A stretch of 16,807 nt of DNA from Lachnospiraceae bacterium UBA1766. GTDB lineage: Bacteria > Bacillota > Clostridia > Lachnospirales > Lachnospiraceae. The stretch spans positions 890-17,696 of the forward strand of contig DCGY01000007.1 of the NCBI GenBank assembly GCA_002314715.1, read 5' to 3'. A program made the position numbers and the translations under genes. The notes beneath the pieces are model-generated. The model did no database searches, was not told the origin of the DNA, and was given only the letters and a program-made list of their open reading frames with translations. Each line of letters begins with the position of its first letter. Within the stretch, counting starts at the first letter, position 1. Below are positions 1 to 6,793 of this stretch, one piece after another.

Positions 1-1491
1 ATCCATGAACTGTGACAACTGAGAAGATCCGAAGAACTCCTTAACAGCAGCTGTTACAGGCTTAATATTGATAAGGCTCTGAGGAGAAACCTCATCTGCA
101 TCATGAGTAGTCATACGCTCACGTACAACTCTCTCCATTCTGGACAAACCGATACGATACTGGTTCTGTAATAATTCACCAACCGCACGGATACGTCTGT
201 TGCCAAGGTGATCGATATCATCATCGTTGCCAAGGCCATATTCCAAATGCATATTGTAGTTAATGGAAGCAATGATATCTTCCTTGGTAATATGCTTGGG
301 AACCAATTCACATACATTCTTCTGAATAGCCTCTCCCAGCTTTTCAGCATCCTCACCGAACTCCTCCAAAATCTGAGCCAGTACAGGGTAGTAAACTAAC
401 TCATGGATACCGTAATCGGCAGGATTGCAATCTACGTACTTGGTCATATCAACCATCATATTGGAAAGAACCTTTACATTTCTCTCCTCAGTCTGGATAT
501 ATACAAAAGGAACAGCTGCGTTCTGAATGGTATCAGCAAGTTCAGCAGTAACCTTATCTCCGGCACTTGCCAAAACTTCGCCGGTAAAAGGATCTACTAC
601 ATCAGATGCAAGGATCTGATGTCTGATTCTGTTCTTCAGAGCCAGCTTCTTATTAAATTTATATCTTCCGACTTTCGCCAGATCATAACGACGGGGATCA
701 AAGAACATTGCATTGATTAAGCTTTCAGCACTCTCTACGCTCAAAGGCTCGCCGGGACGAATCTTTTTGTATAACTCTAACAGACCCTCCTGGTAATTTT
801 CAGAAGTGTCTTTTGTAAAGCTTGCCTTAATCTTAGGTTCATCACCGAACAACTCGATAATTTCATCATTGGTACCTACGCCAAGAGCACGAATTAATAC
901 AGTAATCGGAACCTTACGAGTTCTATCTACACGTACATAGAAAACGTCATTGGAATCGGTCTCATACTCTAACCATGCACCACGGTTCGGGATAACGGTA
1001 CTGGAGAACAATCTCTTACCGATTTTATCGTGACCGATTGCGTAGTAGATACCAGGAGAACGAACCAACTGGCTTACGATTACACGCTCTGCACCATTAA
1101 TTACAAAGGTACCGGTCTCTGTCATCAAAGGTAAATCACCCATGAAGATTTCATGTTCACTGATTTCTTCCTTTTCCTTGTTGCAAAGACGTACTTTTAC
1201 CTTTAAGGGAGCAGCATAATTTGCATCTCTCTCTTTGCATTCTTCAATAGAATACTTGACTTCATCCCTGCAAAGTTCAAAGTCTACGAATTCCAGACTC
1301 AAAGAGCCGCTGTAATCAGCGATAGGAGAGATATCATCGAATGCTTCTTTTAAACCTTCGTTTAAAAACCACTCATAAGAATCCTTCTGGACCTCAATGA
1401 GATTGGGCATTCCTAAAACCTCTTTTTGTCTTGAATAACTCATACGCATAACCTTGGTACCGGCAATTGGACGTATTCTGTTCTTTTCCAT
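1..1491 (-). CDS. rpoB: DNA-directed RNA polymerase subunit beta, partial (C-terminal part beyond left edge)
   Basis: This is the N-terminal 497 codons of the beta subunit of RNA polymerase, the catalytic core enzyme of transcription. The reading frame is open to base 1. It begins MEKNRIRPIAG and contains the beta protrusion and lobe regions with conserved blocks such as GTFVINGAERVIVSQLVRSP (around residues 115-135). It ends in FGSSQLSQFMD, the start of rifampicin-resistance cluster I; the last visible Asp corresponds to E. coli D516. The visible cluster residues look wild type. The start is set at the ATG ending at 1491 because a GGGGTG Shine-Dalgarno sequence lies 8 bases upstream; an in-frame ATG two codons earlier (1497) would leave only 2 bases. 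It follows rplL with a 226-base gap that holds an attenuator and its own promoter. The identification is certain; only the 3' half is missing. Confidence 0.98.
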   Translation of the reverse strand, partial: MEKNRIRPIAGTKVMRMSYSRQKEVLGMPNLIEVQKDSYEWFLNEGLKEAFDDISPIADYSGSLSLEFVDFELCRDEVKYSIEECKERDANYAAPLKVKVRLCNKEKEEISEHEIFMGDLPLMTETGTFVINGAERVIVSQLVRSPGIYYAIGHDKIGKRLFSSTVIPNRGAWLEYETDSNDVFYVRVDRTRKVPITVLIRALGVGTNDEIIELFGDEPKIKASFTKDTSENYQEGLLELYKKIRPGEPLSVESAESLINAMFFDPRRYDLAKVGRYKFNKKLALKNRIRHQILASDVVDPFTGEVLASAGDKVTAELADTIQNAAVPFVYIQTEERNVKVLSNMMVDMTKYVDCNPADYGIHELVYYPVLAQILEEFGEDAEKLGEAIQKNVCELVPKHITKEDIIASINYNMHLEYGLGNDDDIDHLGNRRIRAVGELLQNQYRIGLSRMERVVRERMTTHDADEVSPQSLINIKPVTAAVKEFFGSSQLSQFMD

Positions 1492-1559
1492 TGACATTTC
1501 ACCCCGTTCTTCATTATTACTATTAAATAAACATAGTTCCGCACAATAGTGCATCATCC

Positions 1560-1588
1560 ATATTAACACAAATCAGAAACGTGGTCAA
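1560..1588 (-). promoter_or_regulatory. sigma-A-type promoter of rpoB
   Basis: Read on the minus strand, TTGACC (1583-1588) is followed after 17 bases by TAATAT (1560-1565). Optimal spacing and near-consensus boxes in an A/T-rich intergenic region suggest a promoter about 60 bases before the rpoB start, giving rpoB(C) expression in addition to readthrough from rplJL. A short GCAC-TATT-GTGC hairpin lies in the predicted leader. Predicted from sequence only. Confidence 0.75.
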
Positions 1589-1641
1589 GCGAAAAATCGA
1601 AAGAATTTTAGAAAATTTTGAAATGAATTAGAATATTTCTT

Positions 1642-1693
1642 AGAAAATAAAAAAACAAAAGACCGAGGCTCCATGAACCATGGAACCTCAGTC
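1642..1693 (-). terminator. rplL-rpoB intergenic terminator/attenuator
   Basis: On the minus strand a 15-bp stem (arms 1679-1693 and 1661-1675, two G-U wobbles, 3-base loop) is followed directly by a T-rich tract TTTTGTTTTTTTATTTT. It begins 24 bases after the rplL stop. A partial terminator between rplL and rpoB is known in bacteria as a device that lowers rpoBC transcription relative to the more abundant L7/L12; the same role is inferred here. Its efficiency cannot be read from the sequence. Confidence 0.9.
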
Positions 1694-1717
1694 GTAATAT
1701 CATAGACTTCGCTAAAA

Positions 1718-2089
1718 TTACTTCAAGGTAACCTTTGCGCCAACTTCTTCAAGTTTCTTCTTGATATCTTCAGCTTCTTCCTTGGTAGCTGCTTCCTTGA
1801 TTACCTTAGGAGCGCCATCAACGGTATCCTTAGCTTCCTTCAAGCCAAGACCGGTGATCTCACGAACAACCTTGATAACCTTAACCTTCTCAGCGCCAGC
1901 TTCGGTAAGCTCAACGTCGAACTCGGTCTTCTCTTCTACTTCTGCTGCAGGGCCAGCTGCTGCTACAACAACACCTGCTGCTGCAGAAACACCAAACTCC
2001 TCTTCACATGCTTTTACAAGATCATTTAACTCTAATACGGTTAACTCTTTGATTGCGTCAATTAATTCCTGTGCGCTTAATTTAGCCAT
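1718..2089 (-). CDS. rplL: 50S ribosomal protein L7/L12
   Basis: L7/L12 forms the flexible stalk of the large ribosomal subunit, binding to L10 in multiple dimers and recruiting translational GTPases. The 123-residue product has the family layout: an N-terminal dimerisation helix pair (about 1-35), an Ala/Gly-rich hinge (about 36-52), and a C-terminal factor-binding domain with the conserved GLGLKEAKDTVDGAPKVIKE segment (about 80-100). Length is normal for the family. GGAGG lies 8 bases before the ATG at 2089. It is the second gene of the rplJ-rplL pair (108 bases after rplJ) and is followed by the attenuator ahead of rpoB. Confidence 0.99.
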   Translation of the reverse strand: MAKLSAQELIDAIKELTVLELNDLVKACEEEFGVSAAAGVVVAAAGPAAEVEEKTEFDVELTEAGAEKVKVIKVVREITGLGLKEAKDTVDGAPKVIKEAATKEEAEDIKKKLEEVGAKVTLK

Positions 2090-2197
2090 TTTAATTTTCC
2101 TCCATTAATAGATTAATTATTGTTATTTAAGAAACGTTTGAAATGATTGTCATTTCATAAAATTGAGAAACGATTGTTTCTCTGCAACAACGGTAGC

Positions 2198-2704
2198 TTA
2201 TTCTGCTACGCAAGCTGCTGCGCCACCTTTCTCTGCCACCTGATTGATGACACGAGCAAAGTTGCTGATAGGGCTCTTCATGCTGCCAAGCAATCTGGAA
2301 ATAAGAACTTCTCTGGAAGGAATGCTAGCGATTGCTGCCATACCGGCTGCATCGTAAACGGTTCCCTCTACAACACCGCCCTTAATCTCAAGCTTGTTAG
2401 CGGTCTTTGCGAAGTCTGCCAAAATTCTTGCAGGAGCAGTTGCATCAGTAGTAGAAATTGCTACTGCGCTGGGTCCCTCAAGGTAAGGTGCAAGACCTTC
2501 GAATGCGGTTCCCTTGAATGCACGAGTCATCATGGTGTTCTTGTAAACCTTATATGTTACACCTGCCTCACGCAAATTCTTACGAAGAAGAGTATCCTGC
2601 TCAACAGTAAGTCCACGATAATCAACGAGAACTACAGACTGTGCGTCTTTGATCTGTGCGGAAATCTCCTCAACGACGGGCTGCTTTAATTCAACCTTTG
2701 CCAT
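2198..2704 (-). CDS. rplJ: 50S ribosomal protein L10
   Basis: L10 anchors the L7/L12 stalk to 23S rRNA and, in many bacteria, represses its own operon by binding the leader mRNA. The 168-residue product starts MAKVELKQPVV and contains the family core VVLVDYRGLTVEQDTLLRKN (about 24-43) and the GPSAVAI block (about 77-83), then the helical C-terminal tail that carries L7/L12 dimers. The frame stays open upstream to 2920, but that extension runs through the leader. The ATG at 2704 has AAGGAGG 8 bases upstream and matches the family N-terminus. The gene is preceded by its own promoter and an L10-type leader with terminator, so it can be controlled separately from rplKA. Confidence 0.99.
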   Translation of the reverse strand: MAKVELKQPVVEEISAQIKDAQSVVLVDYRGLTVEQDTLLRKNLREAGVTYKVYKNTMMTRAFKGTAFEGLAPYLEGPSAVAISTTDATAPARILADFAKTANKLEIKGGVVEGTVYDAAGMAAIASIPSREVLISRLLGSMKSPISNFARVINQVAEKGGAAACVAE

Positions 2705-2769
2705 TTGTTTTACCTCCTTATAGATTTGTAGGGGATAAACCCCAGCCGAAAGGAGTTTCGTTCTATAAA

Positions 2770-2797
2770 CAAAAAACCTTCCTGAAGACAGGAAGGT
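2770..2797 (-). terminator. attenuator terminator in the rplJ leader
   Basis: Perfect 9-bp inverted repeat ACCTTCCTG / CAGGAAGGT with a 4-base loop (arms 2789-2797 and 2776-2784), followed on the minus strand by TTTTTTGTTTATAG. It lies 65 bases before the rplJ start, the position expected for a leader terminator that L10 binding would favour. Confidence 0.9.
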
Positions 2798-2891
2798 AAA
2801 AAGTCTAATCAAAAAACTCTTTCCTCGGCAGGCGCTCTTGCTTACCCCGACTACGGGGCCTGCTGTCTTCGGCATGTGTGCTTTAGCACAC
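2770..2891 (-). promoter_or_regulatory. L10 (rplJ) ribosomal-protein leader
   Basis: The transcribed leader before rplJ shows several stacked hairpins on the minus strand: GTGTGC/GCACAC around a 4-base loop (2876-2891), CCCCG/CGGGG (2845-2858), and the pair AGCAGGC (near 2858-2865) with GCCTGCCGAGG (2823-2833), which resembles the kink-turn-type L10-binding fold of the known Firmicutes L10 leader. It ends in the intrinsic terminator at 2770-2797. The expected behaviour, from knowledge of this family, is feedback by free L10 or L10(L12)4. A covariance-model search would settle the assignment. Confidence 0.8.
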
Positions 2892-2897
2892 TCGGAC

Positions 2898-2927
2898 ATA
2901 ATAACATAAGGGGCTGACATATGTCAA
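2898..2927 (-). promoter_or_regulatory. rplJL promoter
   Basis: Minus-strand TTGACA (2922-2927) and TATTAT (2898-2903) are separated by 18 bases, with transcription predicted to begin near 2891, at the first hairpin of the L10 leader. The -35 box is exact consensus. The box sits inside the palindrome at 2908-2933. Confidence 0.8.
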
Positions 2928-2933
2928 CCCCTT
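2908..2933. repeat. 26-base palindrome overlapping the rplJ -35 box
   Basis: Two 13-base arms, AAGGGGTTGACAT and ATGTCAGCCCCTT on the minus strand, pair with no spacer except for one G-T wobble. It lies 14 bases after the rplA stop. As RNA it could end the rplKA transcript or protect its 3' end, but on the minus strand no T-tract follows. As DNA it places the promoter -35 box at the dyad centre, as an operator would. Both roles are inference. Confidence 0.6.
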
Positions 2934-2947
2934 AATTTTAATTTTTA

Positions 2948-3637
2948 TTAGAACTTTGCAACAGAAACCTTTACGCCAGGTCCCATGGTGCTAGTAAGAG
3001 TGATGCTTCTTAAGTACTGACCCTTTAATGCGCTGGGCTTAGCCTTTACGATAGCATCCATAAGTGCATTGAAGTTCTCCTTCAAAGCATCCTCGGTGAA
3101 GGAAGCCTTACCTACAGGTACATGCACGATGTTGGTCTTATCAAGTCTGTACTCGATCTTACCGGCTTTGATATCGTTAACTGCCTTGGTAACATCCATA
3201 GTTACGGTACCAGCCTTAGGGTTAGGCATTAATCCCTTAGGTCCGAGAACCTTACCGAGACGTCCTACAACACCCATCATATCAGGAGTAGCTACAACTA
3301 CGTCGAAATCCAACCATCCATCATTCTGGATTCTGGGGATCAACTCGTCGCCACCAACATAATCAGCACCAGCTGCTTCTGCCTCTGCTACCTTGTCGCC
3401 CTTAGCGAATACTAATACACGTACAGTCTTACCGGTTCCGTTCGGAAGAACTACTGCACCACGGATCTGCTGCTCAGCATGACGTCCGTCGCATCCGGTT
3501 CTGATGTGTACTTCGATTGTCTCATCAAACTTTGCGGTTGCAGTCTTCTTTACCAATGCAATAGCCTCTTCAGGCTCATATGCGGTTGCACGGTTTACAA
3601 GCTTTGCAGCCTCTGTATATTTCTTACCATGTTTCAT
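2948..3637 (-). CDS. rplA: 50S ribosomal protein L1
   Basis: L1 forms the mobile L1 stalk near the ribosomal E site and in many bacteria represses its own operon by binding the mRNA. The 229-residue product starts MKHGKKYTEAAKLV and carries the conserved L1 blocks VRVLVFAKGDK, GRLGKVLGPKGLMPNPKAGT (about 122-141) and the C-terminal TSTMGPGVKV. The ATG at 3637 is preceded by GGAGG 9 bases away; an in-frame ATG at 3691 would add 18 residues unlike any L1 and lies in a hairpin. It follows rplK after 71 bases and belongs to the same transcript. Confidence 0.99.
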   Translation of the reverse strand: MKHGKKYTEAAKLVNRATAYEPEEAIALVKKTATAKFDETIEVHIRTGCDGRHAEQQIRGAVVLPNGTGKTVRVLVFAKGDKVAEAEAAGADYVGGDELIPRIQNDGWLDFDVVVATPDMMGVVGRLGKVLGPKGLMPNPKAGTVTMDVTKAVNDIKAGKIEYRLDKTNIVHVPVGKASFTEDALKENFNALMDAIVKAKPSALKGQYLRSITLTSTMGPGVKVSVAKF

Positions 3638-3665
3638 TATTAAAATCCTCCATATAGGTTCTAAC

Positions 3666-3682
3666 GACAACACTTCGTTGTC
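3666..3682 (-). other. small hairpin between rplK and rplA
   Basis: GACAAC / GTTGTC with a 5-base loop lies in the 71-base rplK-rplA spacer, about 10 bases upstream of the rplA Shine-Dalgarno. No T-tract follows, so it is not a terminator. It may be an mRNA processing or translational-coupling element; no specific function is supported. Confidence 0.3.
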
Positions 3683-3708
3683 TCCCAACATTATTAACAG
3701 CTTCTATA

Positions 3709-4134
3709 TTAGTCTTCTACAACAATACCCATACTACGTGCAGTACCAGCAATCATGCTCATAGCTGCTTCCAAGCTTGCTGCGTTAAGATCGGGCATCT
3801 TAGTCTCAGCGATCTCTTTGATCTTGTCCTTGGAAATAGTAGCAACTTTGGTCTTGTTAGGAACGCCTGAACCAGATTTAAGGTTGCAAGCCTTCTTTAA
3901 CAATACTGCTGCAGGGGGAGTCTTAGTAACGAAACTAAAGCTTCTGTCTGCGTATACAGTAATAACAACAGGAATGATAAGGTCGCCCTTGTCAGCTGTT
4001 CTAGCGTTAAACTGCTTTGTGAATTCTACAATGTTTACACCCTTCTGTCCAAGTGCAGGACCAACTGGTGGAGCCGGTGTAGCTTTGCCGGCAGGAATCT
4101 GTAACTTGATATATCCTTCTACTTTCTTTGCCAT
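3709..4134 (-). CDS. rplK: 50S ribosomal protein L11
   Basis: L11 lies at the base of the factor-binding stalk with the thiostrepton-binding region of 23S rRNA and is needed for RelA activation in many bacteria. The 141-residue product has the N-terminal domain with the signature PAGKATPAPPVGPALGQKGV (about 14-33, including the conserved proline-rich switch helix) and the RNA-binding C-terminal domain TPPAAVLLKKA...SGSGVPNK (about 72-98). The start at 4134 follows AGGAGG at 7 bases; an open upstream extension to 4251 runs through the leader and is not coding. It is the first gene of the rplK-rplA pair. Confidence 0.99.
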   Translation of the reverse strand: MAKKVEGYIKLQIPAGKATPAPPVGPALGQKGVNIVEFTKQFNARTADKGDLIIPVVITVYADRSFSFVTKTPPAAVLLKKACNLKSGSGVPNKTKVATISKDKIKEIAETKMPDLNAASLEAAMSMIAGTARSMGIVVED

Positions 4135-4152
4135 TGTGGCACCTCCTATAAT

Positions 4153-4222
4153 GTGGTAATTCGGCGCAGGAAGTACATACGAAATGCTCCTGCTCCCACC
4201 GGAATACGAATCTTTGTATTCC
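4153..4222 (-). promoter_or_regulatory. rplK leader with probable L1-binding structure
   Basis: Ahead of rplK the minus strand reads GGTGGGAG (4193-4200), then an inner stem GCAGGA/TCCTGC, then AATTACCAC (4153-4161). The same order, GGTGGGAG ... AATACCAC, flanks the L1-binding helix 76-78 region of bacterial 23S rRNA. Just upstream is a 7-bp hairpin GGAATAC/GTATTCC (4201-4222). L1 repressing rplKA by rRNA mimicry is established in several prokaryotes; its use here is inferred from the sequence match. Confidence 0.65.
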
Positions 4223-4280
4223 CTTAATTGTTGCCTGGGTAATTTACCCAATATATTTTACAGGTTGCCCTGAAAATACC

Positions 4281-4802
4281 TTAGTTCATTCTTCTGACTT
4301 CTGCAAAGCTGATCTCTACAGGAGTCTCTCTGCCGAAGAGCTCAACATTAATTGTTGCAGTCTGTTTGCCGTAATCAATCTTCTGAACAACACCAACGGT
4401 GTCCTTCCAAACGCCGGCTACAACTGCAATGCTGTCACCTTCTGCAAAATCAATTGAAACATCGTCGCTCTTGATTCCCAAGGGCTTCATCTCTGCTTCT
4501 GTAAGCGGAACGGGTTTACTTCCCGGTCCAACAAATCCGGTCACGCCACGGGTATTACGAACTACATACCATGTGTCATCGTTCATCTCCATATTAAGAA
4601 GAACATATCCGGGGAACATCTTTTTCTGAACGGTTTTCTTTGCGCCATTCTTTACTTCCACTACATCCTGAAGAGGTACTCTTACTTCGAGAATCTCTTC
4701 TGCCAAGTGTGGATTGTTCTCGATTGTCTTCTCAATGTTGGCTTTGACCTTATTTTCATATCCTGAATAGGTATGCACTACATACCATTTTGCCTCTGCC
4801 AT
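4281..4802 (-). CDS. nusG: transcription termination/antitermination factor NusG
   Basis: NusG binds the clamp of RNA polymerase and links it to pausing, Rho or the ribosome. The 173-residue product has an NGN domain (about 1-110) with WYVVHTYSGYENKVKANIEK at residues 6-25 and the core MFPGYVLL (62-69), and a C-terminal KOW domain (about 118-173) opening FAEGDSIAVVAGVWKDTVGVV. Length is standard, with no inserted domain. The ATG at 4802 follows GAGGGCG. Only 15 bases separate it from the secE stop, so the two are probably translated together. The rplK leader follows. Confidence 0.98.
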   Translation of the reverse strand: MAEAKWYVVHTYSGYENKVKANIEKTIENNPHLAEEILEVRVPLQDVVEVKNGAKKTVQKKMFPGYVLLNMEMNDDTWYVVRNTRGVTGFVGPGSKPVPLTEAEMKPLGIKSDDVSIDFAEGDSIAVVAGVWKDTVGVVQKIDYGKQTATINVELFGRETPVEISFAEVRRMN

Positions 4803-4817
4803 ACAATCGCCCTCGCT

Positions 4818-5042
4818 CTATAATGATGTCAAGAAATTCACGCCATACTGGAGAACATAATCCAGTACCGCAATGATAAGTCCTAAAACAACTGAGATTA
4901 CTACAACCGCTATAGATTGCTTCAGTGTAGATTGTTTGTCCGGCCATGAAATTTTCTTGTATTCAGACTTCACGCCCTTGCAACCGGCCTTAATACGACC
5001 GATCAAACCGGGTTTGGTCTGCTTTTCTGCTGAATCTCCCAT
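4818..5042 (-). CDS. secE: preprotein translocase subunit SecE
   Basis: SecE clamps SecY in the SecYEG protein-export channel. The 74-residue product is the short Gram-positive form with one membrane segment (about 43-66, rich in V/I/L). Before it is a basic amphipathic stretch and the conserved EYKKISWPDKQS motif (about 27-38), whose Trp-Pro is the family signature. GGAGG lies 6 bases before the ATG at 5042. The gene follows rpmG after 44 bases and precedes nusG after 15, the classic order. Confidence 0.97.
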   Translation of the reverse strand: MGDSAEKQTKPGLIGRIKAGCKGVKSEYKKISWPDKQSTLKQSIAVVVISVVLGLIIAVLDYVLQYGVNFLTSL

Positions 5043-5086
5043 TTAGACCTCCATTGATATAGAACCGTTACCGGGTTACAAAGAAA

Positions 5087-5236
5087 TTATTTGGTTTCCT
5101 TGTGAGTAGTATGGGTCTTGCAGAATCTACAGTACTTCTTGGTTTCCATTCTATCAGGATGGGTCTTCTTATCCTTGGTAGTATTGTAGTTACGCTGCTT
5201 GCATTCTGTACATGCTAAAGTTATTTTTGTACGCAT
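5087..5236 (-). CDS. rpmG: 50S ribosomal protein L33, zinc-binding form
   Basis: L33 is a small protein near the ribosomal E site. The frame encodes 49 residues starting MRTKITLACTECKQRNY and ending KTHTTHKETK. Two CxxC pairs (C9/C12 and C36/C39) identify the zinc-binding (C+) type, which bacteria often exchange for a zinc-free copy under zinc limitation. GGAGG lies 7 bases before the ATG. It is the first gene of the block after the promoter at 5313-5341. A zinc-free paralogue, if any, is not in this window. Confidence 0.97.
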   Translation of the reverse strand: MRTKITLACTECKQRNYNTTKDKKTHPDRMETKKYCRFCKTHTTHKETK

Positions 5237-5312
5237 TTGTCTACCTCCACGTATAGTCTGATTATCGATTTTTAAGCATAAAAAAAAGAGCTAAAACTCA
5301 TCTCGCTTGACC

Positions 5313-5341
5313 AATATAGCATAGAAATCAACCTTCGTCAA
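5313..5341 (-). promoter_or_regulatory. promoter of the rpmG-secE-nusG-rplKA block
   Basis: Minus-strand TTGACG (5336-5341) and TATATT (5313-5318) are 17 bases apart. The roughly 70-base leader contains a weak 3-bp stem followed by eight T's (5280-5287 as A's on the plus strand), which might act as a start-proximal pause, then the rpmG ribosome binding site. The promoter faces away from the plus-strand gene at 5506. Confidence 0.85.
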
Positions 5342-5383
5342 CACATTTTTTCCGCAATGTCTCATGTTTTCCGCAAAAAAGCC

Positions 5384-5412
5384 TTGCATTCCCGTCTATT
5401 CCGTGCTAGTGT
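5384..5412 (+). promoter_or_regulatory. possible promoter of the FliD-like gene
   Basis: TTGCAT (5384-5389) and an extended -10, TGC-TAGTGT (TAGTGT at 5407-5412), are 17 bases apart. Both boxes are weak matches. A short CGGAA/TTCCG hairpin followed by TTTTCTC lies in the leader before the ribosome binding site. No clear sigma-28 (flagellar) promoter is visible. Confidence 0.35.
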
Positions 5413-5505
5413 AAGCTTAAGAAGGTGGGATAGAATCGGAAAGGATTCCGTTTTCTCTCGCCAGTGACCATTCACGCAGATTCATGGAAGAAAGGAGGCG
5501 TGGCG

Positions 5506-6792
5506 ATGGGTGCCGTTCTGGACACAGTTTACAATAACTATCTATCCACTTACACACCAAAGGAAATAACCCGTTATGACACTCACAAAAAGAGTGAACT
5601 TCGCGGTGTGTATAATTCCATTGTCAAATTGAATAAAGAGTCTCCTTGGTATCTTCCCACTACGAACAAGGATACCCAGAAGTATGCTGTCGATTTAAAG
5701 GAAAATGCCCGTGATCTGCATAATACTATAGCACAGTTGGGCGGTTTAGAGGAAGACGGACTTTTCAAAAAGAAGAGTGCTTACTCCAGCGACGCGGATG
5801 TTGCCACCGCCAAATTTATCGGCACCTCCTCGGAACAGGCTTCTGAGATGGAACTTACAGTTCACTCTCTTGCTACCCCGCAGGAGAATTTGGGTGAGTT
5901 TCTTTCTAATAGGAAAGTAACCCTTCCCGCAGATACCTATTCCTTTGATATTTCCATCAATGACATGAATTACGAATTCCAATTCTCCATTGACAGCGAC
6001 GAAACCAATCGGCAGGTACAAAACCGTCTGGTTCGACTGATTAACAATGCAGACATCGGAATAAAAGCTACCATATTGGAAGATTCAGAGAAGGCTGCTT
6101 TAAAGCTTACCTCTGACAGCACCGGTCTTCCTTCCGACAAAGAAGACATTTTCCGAATCACTGACAACCGCACCAGTATGCGAAGCGGTACCGTGAAATA
6201 CTTTGGTCTGGATTACGTGGCCAAGGAAGCGGAGAACGCCCGCTATTCCATCGACGGTGAGGAATACAGTTCCAACGAAAATCAATTCCAGACCGACTCC
6301 TACGAAGTGAAGCTTCACGGCGTTAACCGCCCGGGAGAATCCACCCGAATCGGTCTGAAAACCGATATCGAATCCATTGCCGACAATATCAATCAGTTGG
6401 TAAACGGCTACAATGATTTTATCCGGGTTGCCACCGGTTATTCGGACAGTCAGTCCCGTAGTCGCAAGCTGGTATCCGAGATGCGCGACATCGCCAGATA
6501 TTATCACAACTCCATGGAATCCATGGGACTTGATATGAAGGAAGACGGAACGCTTTCTCTGGACAGTTCTCTGCTACACAGTACCGCCGAATCCTCTGAG
6601 GACATCAGTGAAACCTTTAAGTGTTTTAAGGATTTCTCCAAAGCCCTTCTTCGAAAGAGCAATCAGATTTCCTTAAATCCTATGGATTACGTAGAAAAGA
6701 CCGTTGTTGCCTATAAGAATCCGGGGCACAATTTTAACAGTCCTTATACTTCCAGTGCTTACAGCGGTATGATGTTTAATTTCTTCTGTTAA
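5506..6792 (+). CDS. orphan FliD-like (flagellar cap-like) protein
   Basis: The 428-residue product matches the general pattern of flagellar hook-associated protein 2 (FliD). A middle domain has MELTVHSLATPQENLGEF (about 115-132), DTYSFDISINDMNYEFQFSI, and an IN-x-A-x-IGIKATI...LKLTSDSTG block (180-207). A C-terminal domain has ARYSIDGEEYSSNEN, the INQLVNGYNDFI helix (295-306) and the terminal DGTLSLDSSLL motif (347-357). The usual FliD N-terminus with the GLDT-x-x-IV motif is missing; instead residues 1-95 are a charged, Tyr-rich segment. No signal peptide or membrane segment is seen, and it ends NFFC. The ATG at 5506 is chosen because AAAGGAGG lies 7 bases upstream; an in-frame GTG at 5464 has no ribosome binding site. 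No other flagellar gene is nearby. Function beyond a FliD-like fold is unknown. Confidence 0.75.
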   Translation: MGAVLDTVYNNYLSTYTPKEITRYDTHKKSELRGVYNSIVKLNKESPWYLPTTNKDTQKYAVDLKENARDLHNTIAQLGGLEEDGLFKKKSAYSSDADVATAKFIGTSSEQASEMELTVHSLATPQENLGEFLSNRKVTLPADTYSFDISINDMNYEFQFSIDSDETNRQVQNRLVRLINNADIGIKATILEDSEKAALKLTSDSTGLPSDKEDIFRITDNRTSMRSGTVKYFGLDYVAKEAENARYSIDGEEYSSNENQFQTDSYEVKLHGVNRPGESTRIGLKTDIESIADNINQLVNGYNDFIRVATGYSDSQSRSRKLVSEMRDIARYYHNSMESMGLDMKEDGTLSLDSSLLHSTAESSEDISETFKCFKDFSKALLRKSNQISLNPMDYVEKTVVAYKNPGHNFNSPYTSSAYSGMMFNFFC

Positions 6793-6793
6793 A

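Noticed and set aside
1761..2108. Plus-strand open frame of 115 residues
   Set aside because: Antisense shadow of the alanine-rich rplL gene.
2705..2920. N-terminal extension of rplJ to 240 residues
   Set aside because: The added segment runs through the promoter-proximal leader and terminator hairpin; the ATG at 2704 has an ideal ribosome binding site and matches L10.
4135..4251. N-terminal extension of rplK
   Set aside because: The added residues come from the structured leader; the ATG at 4134 follows AGGAGG and matches L11.
5043..5086. tRNA-Trp between rpmG and secE, as in some Firmicutes
   Set aside because: Only 44 bases separate the genes, too few for a tRNA, and no cloverleaf is visible.
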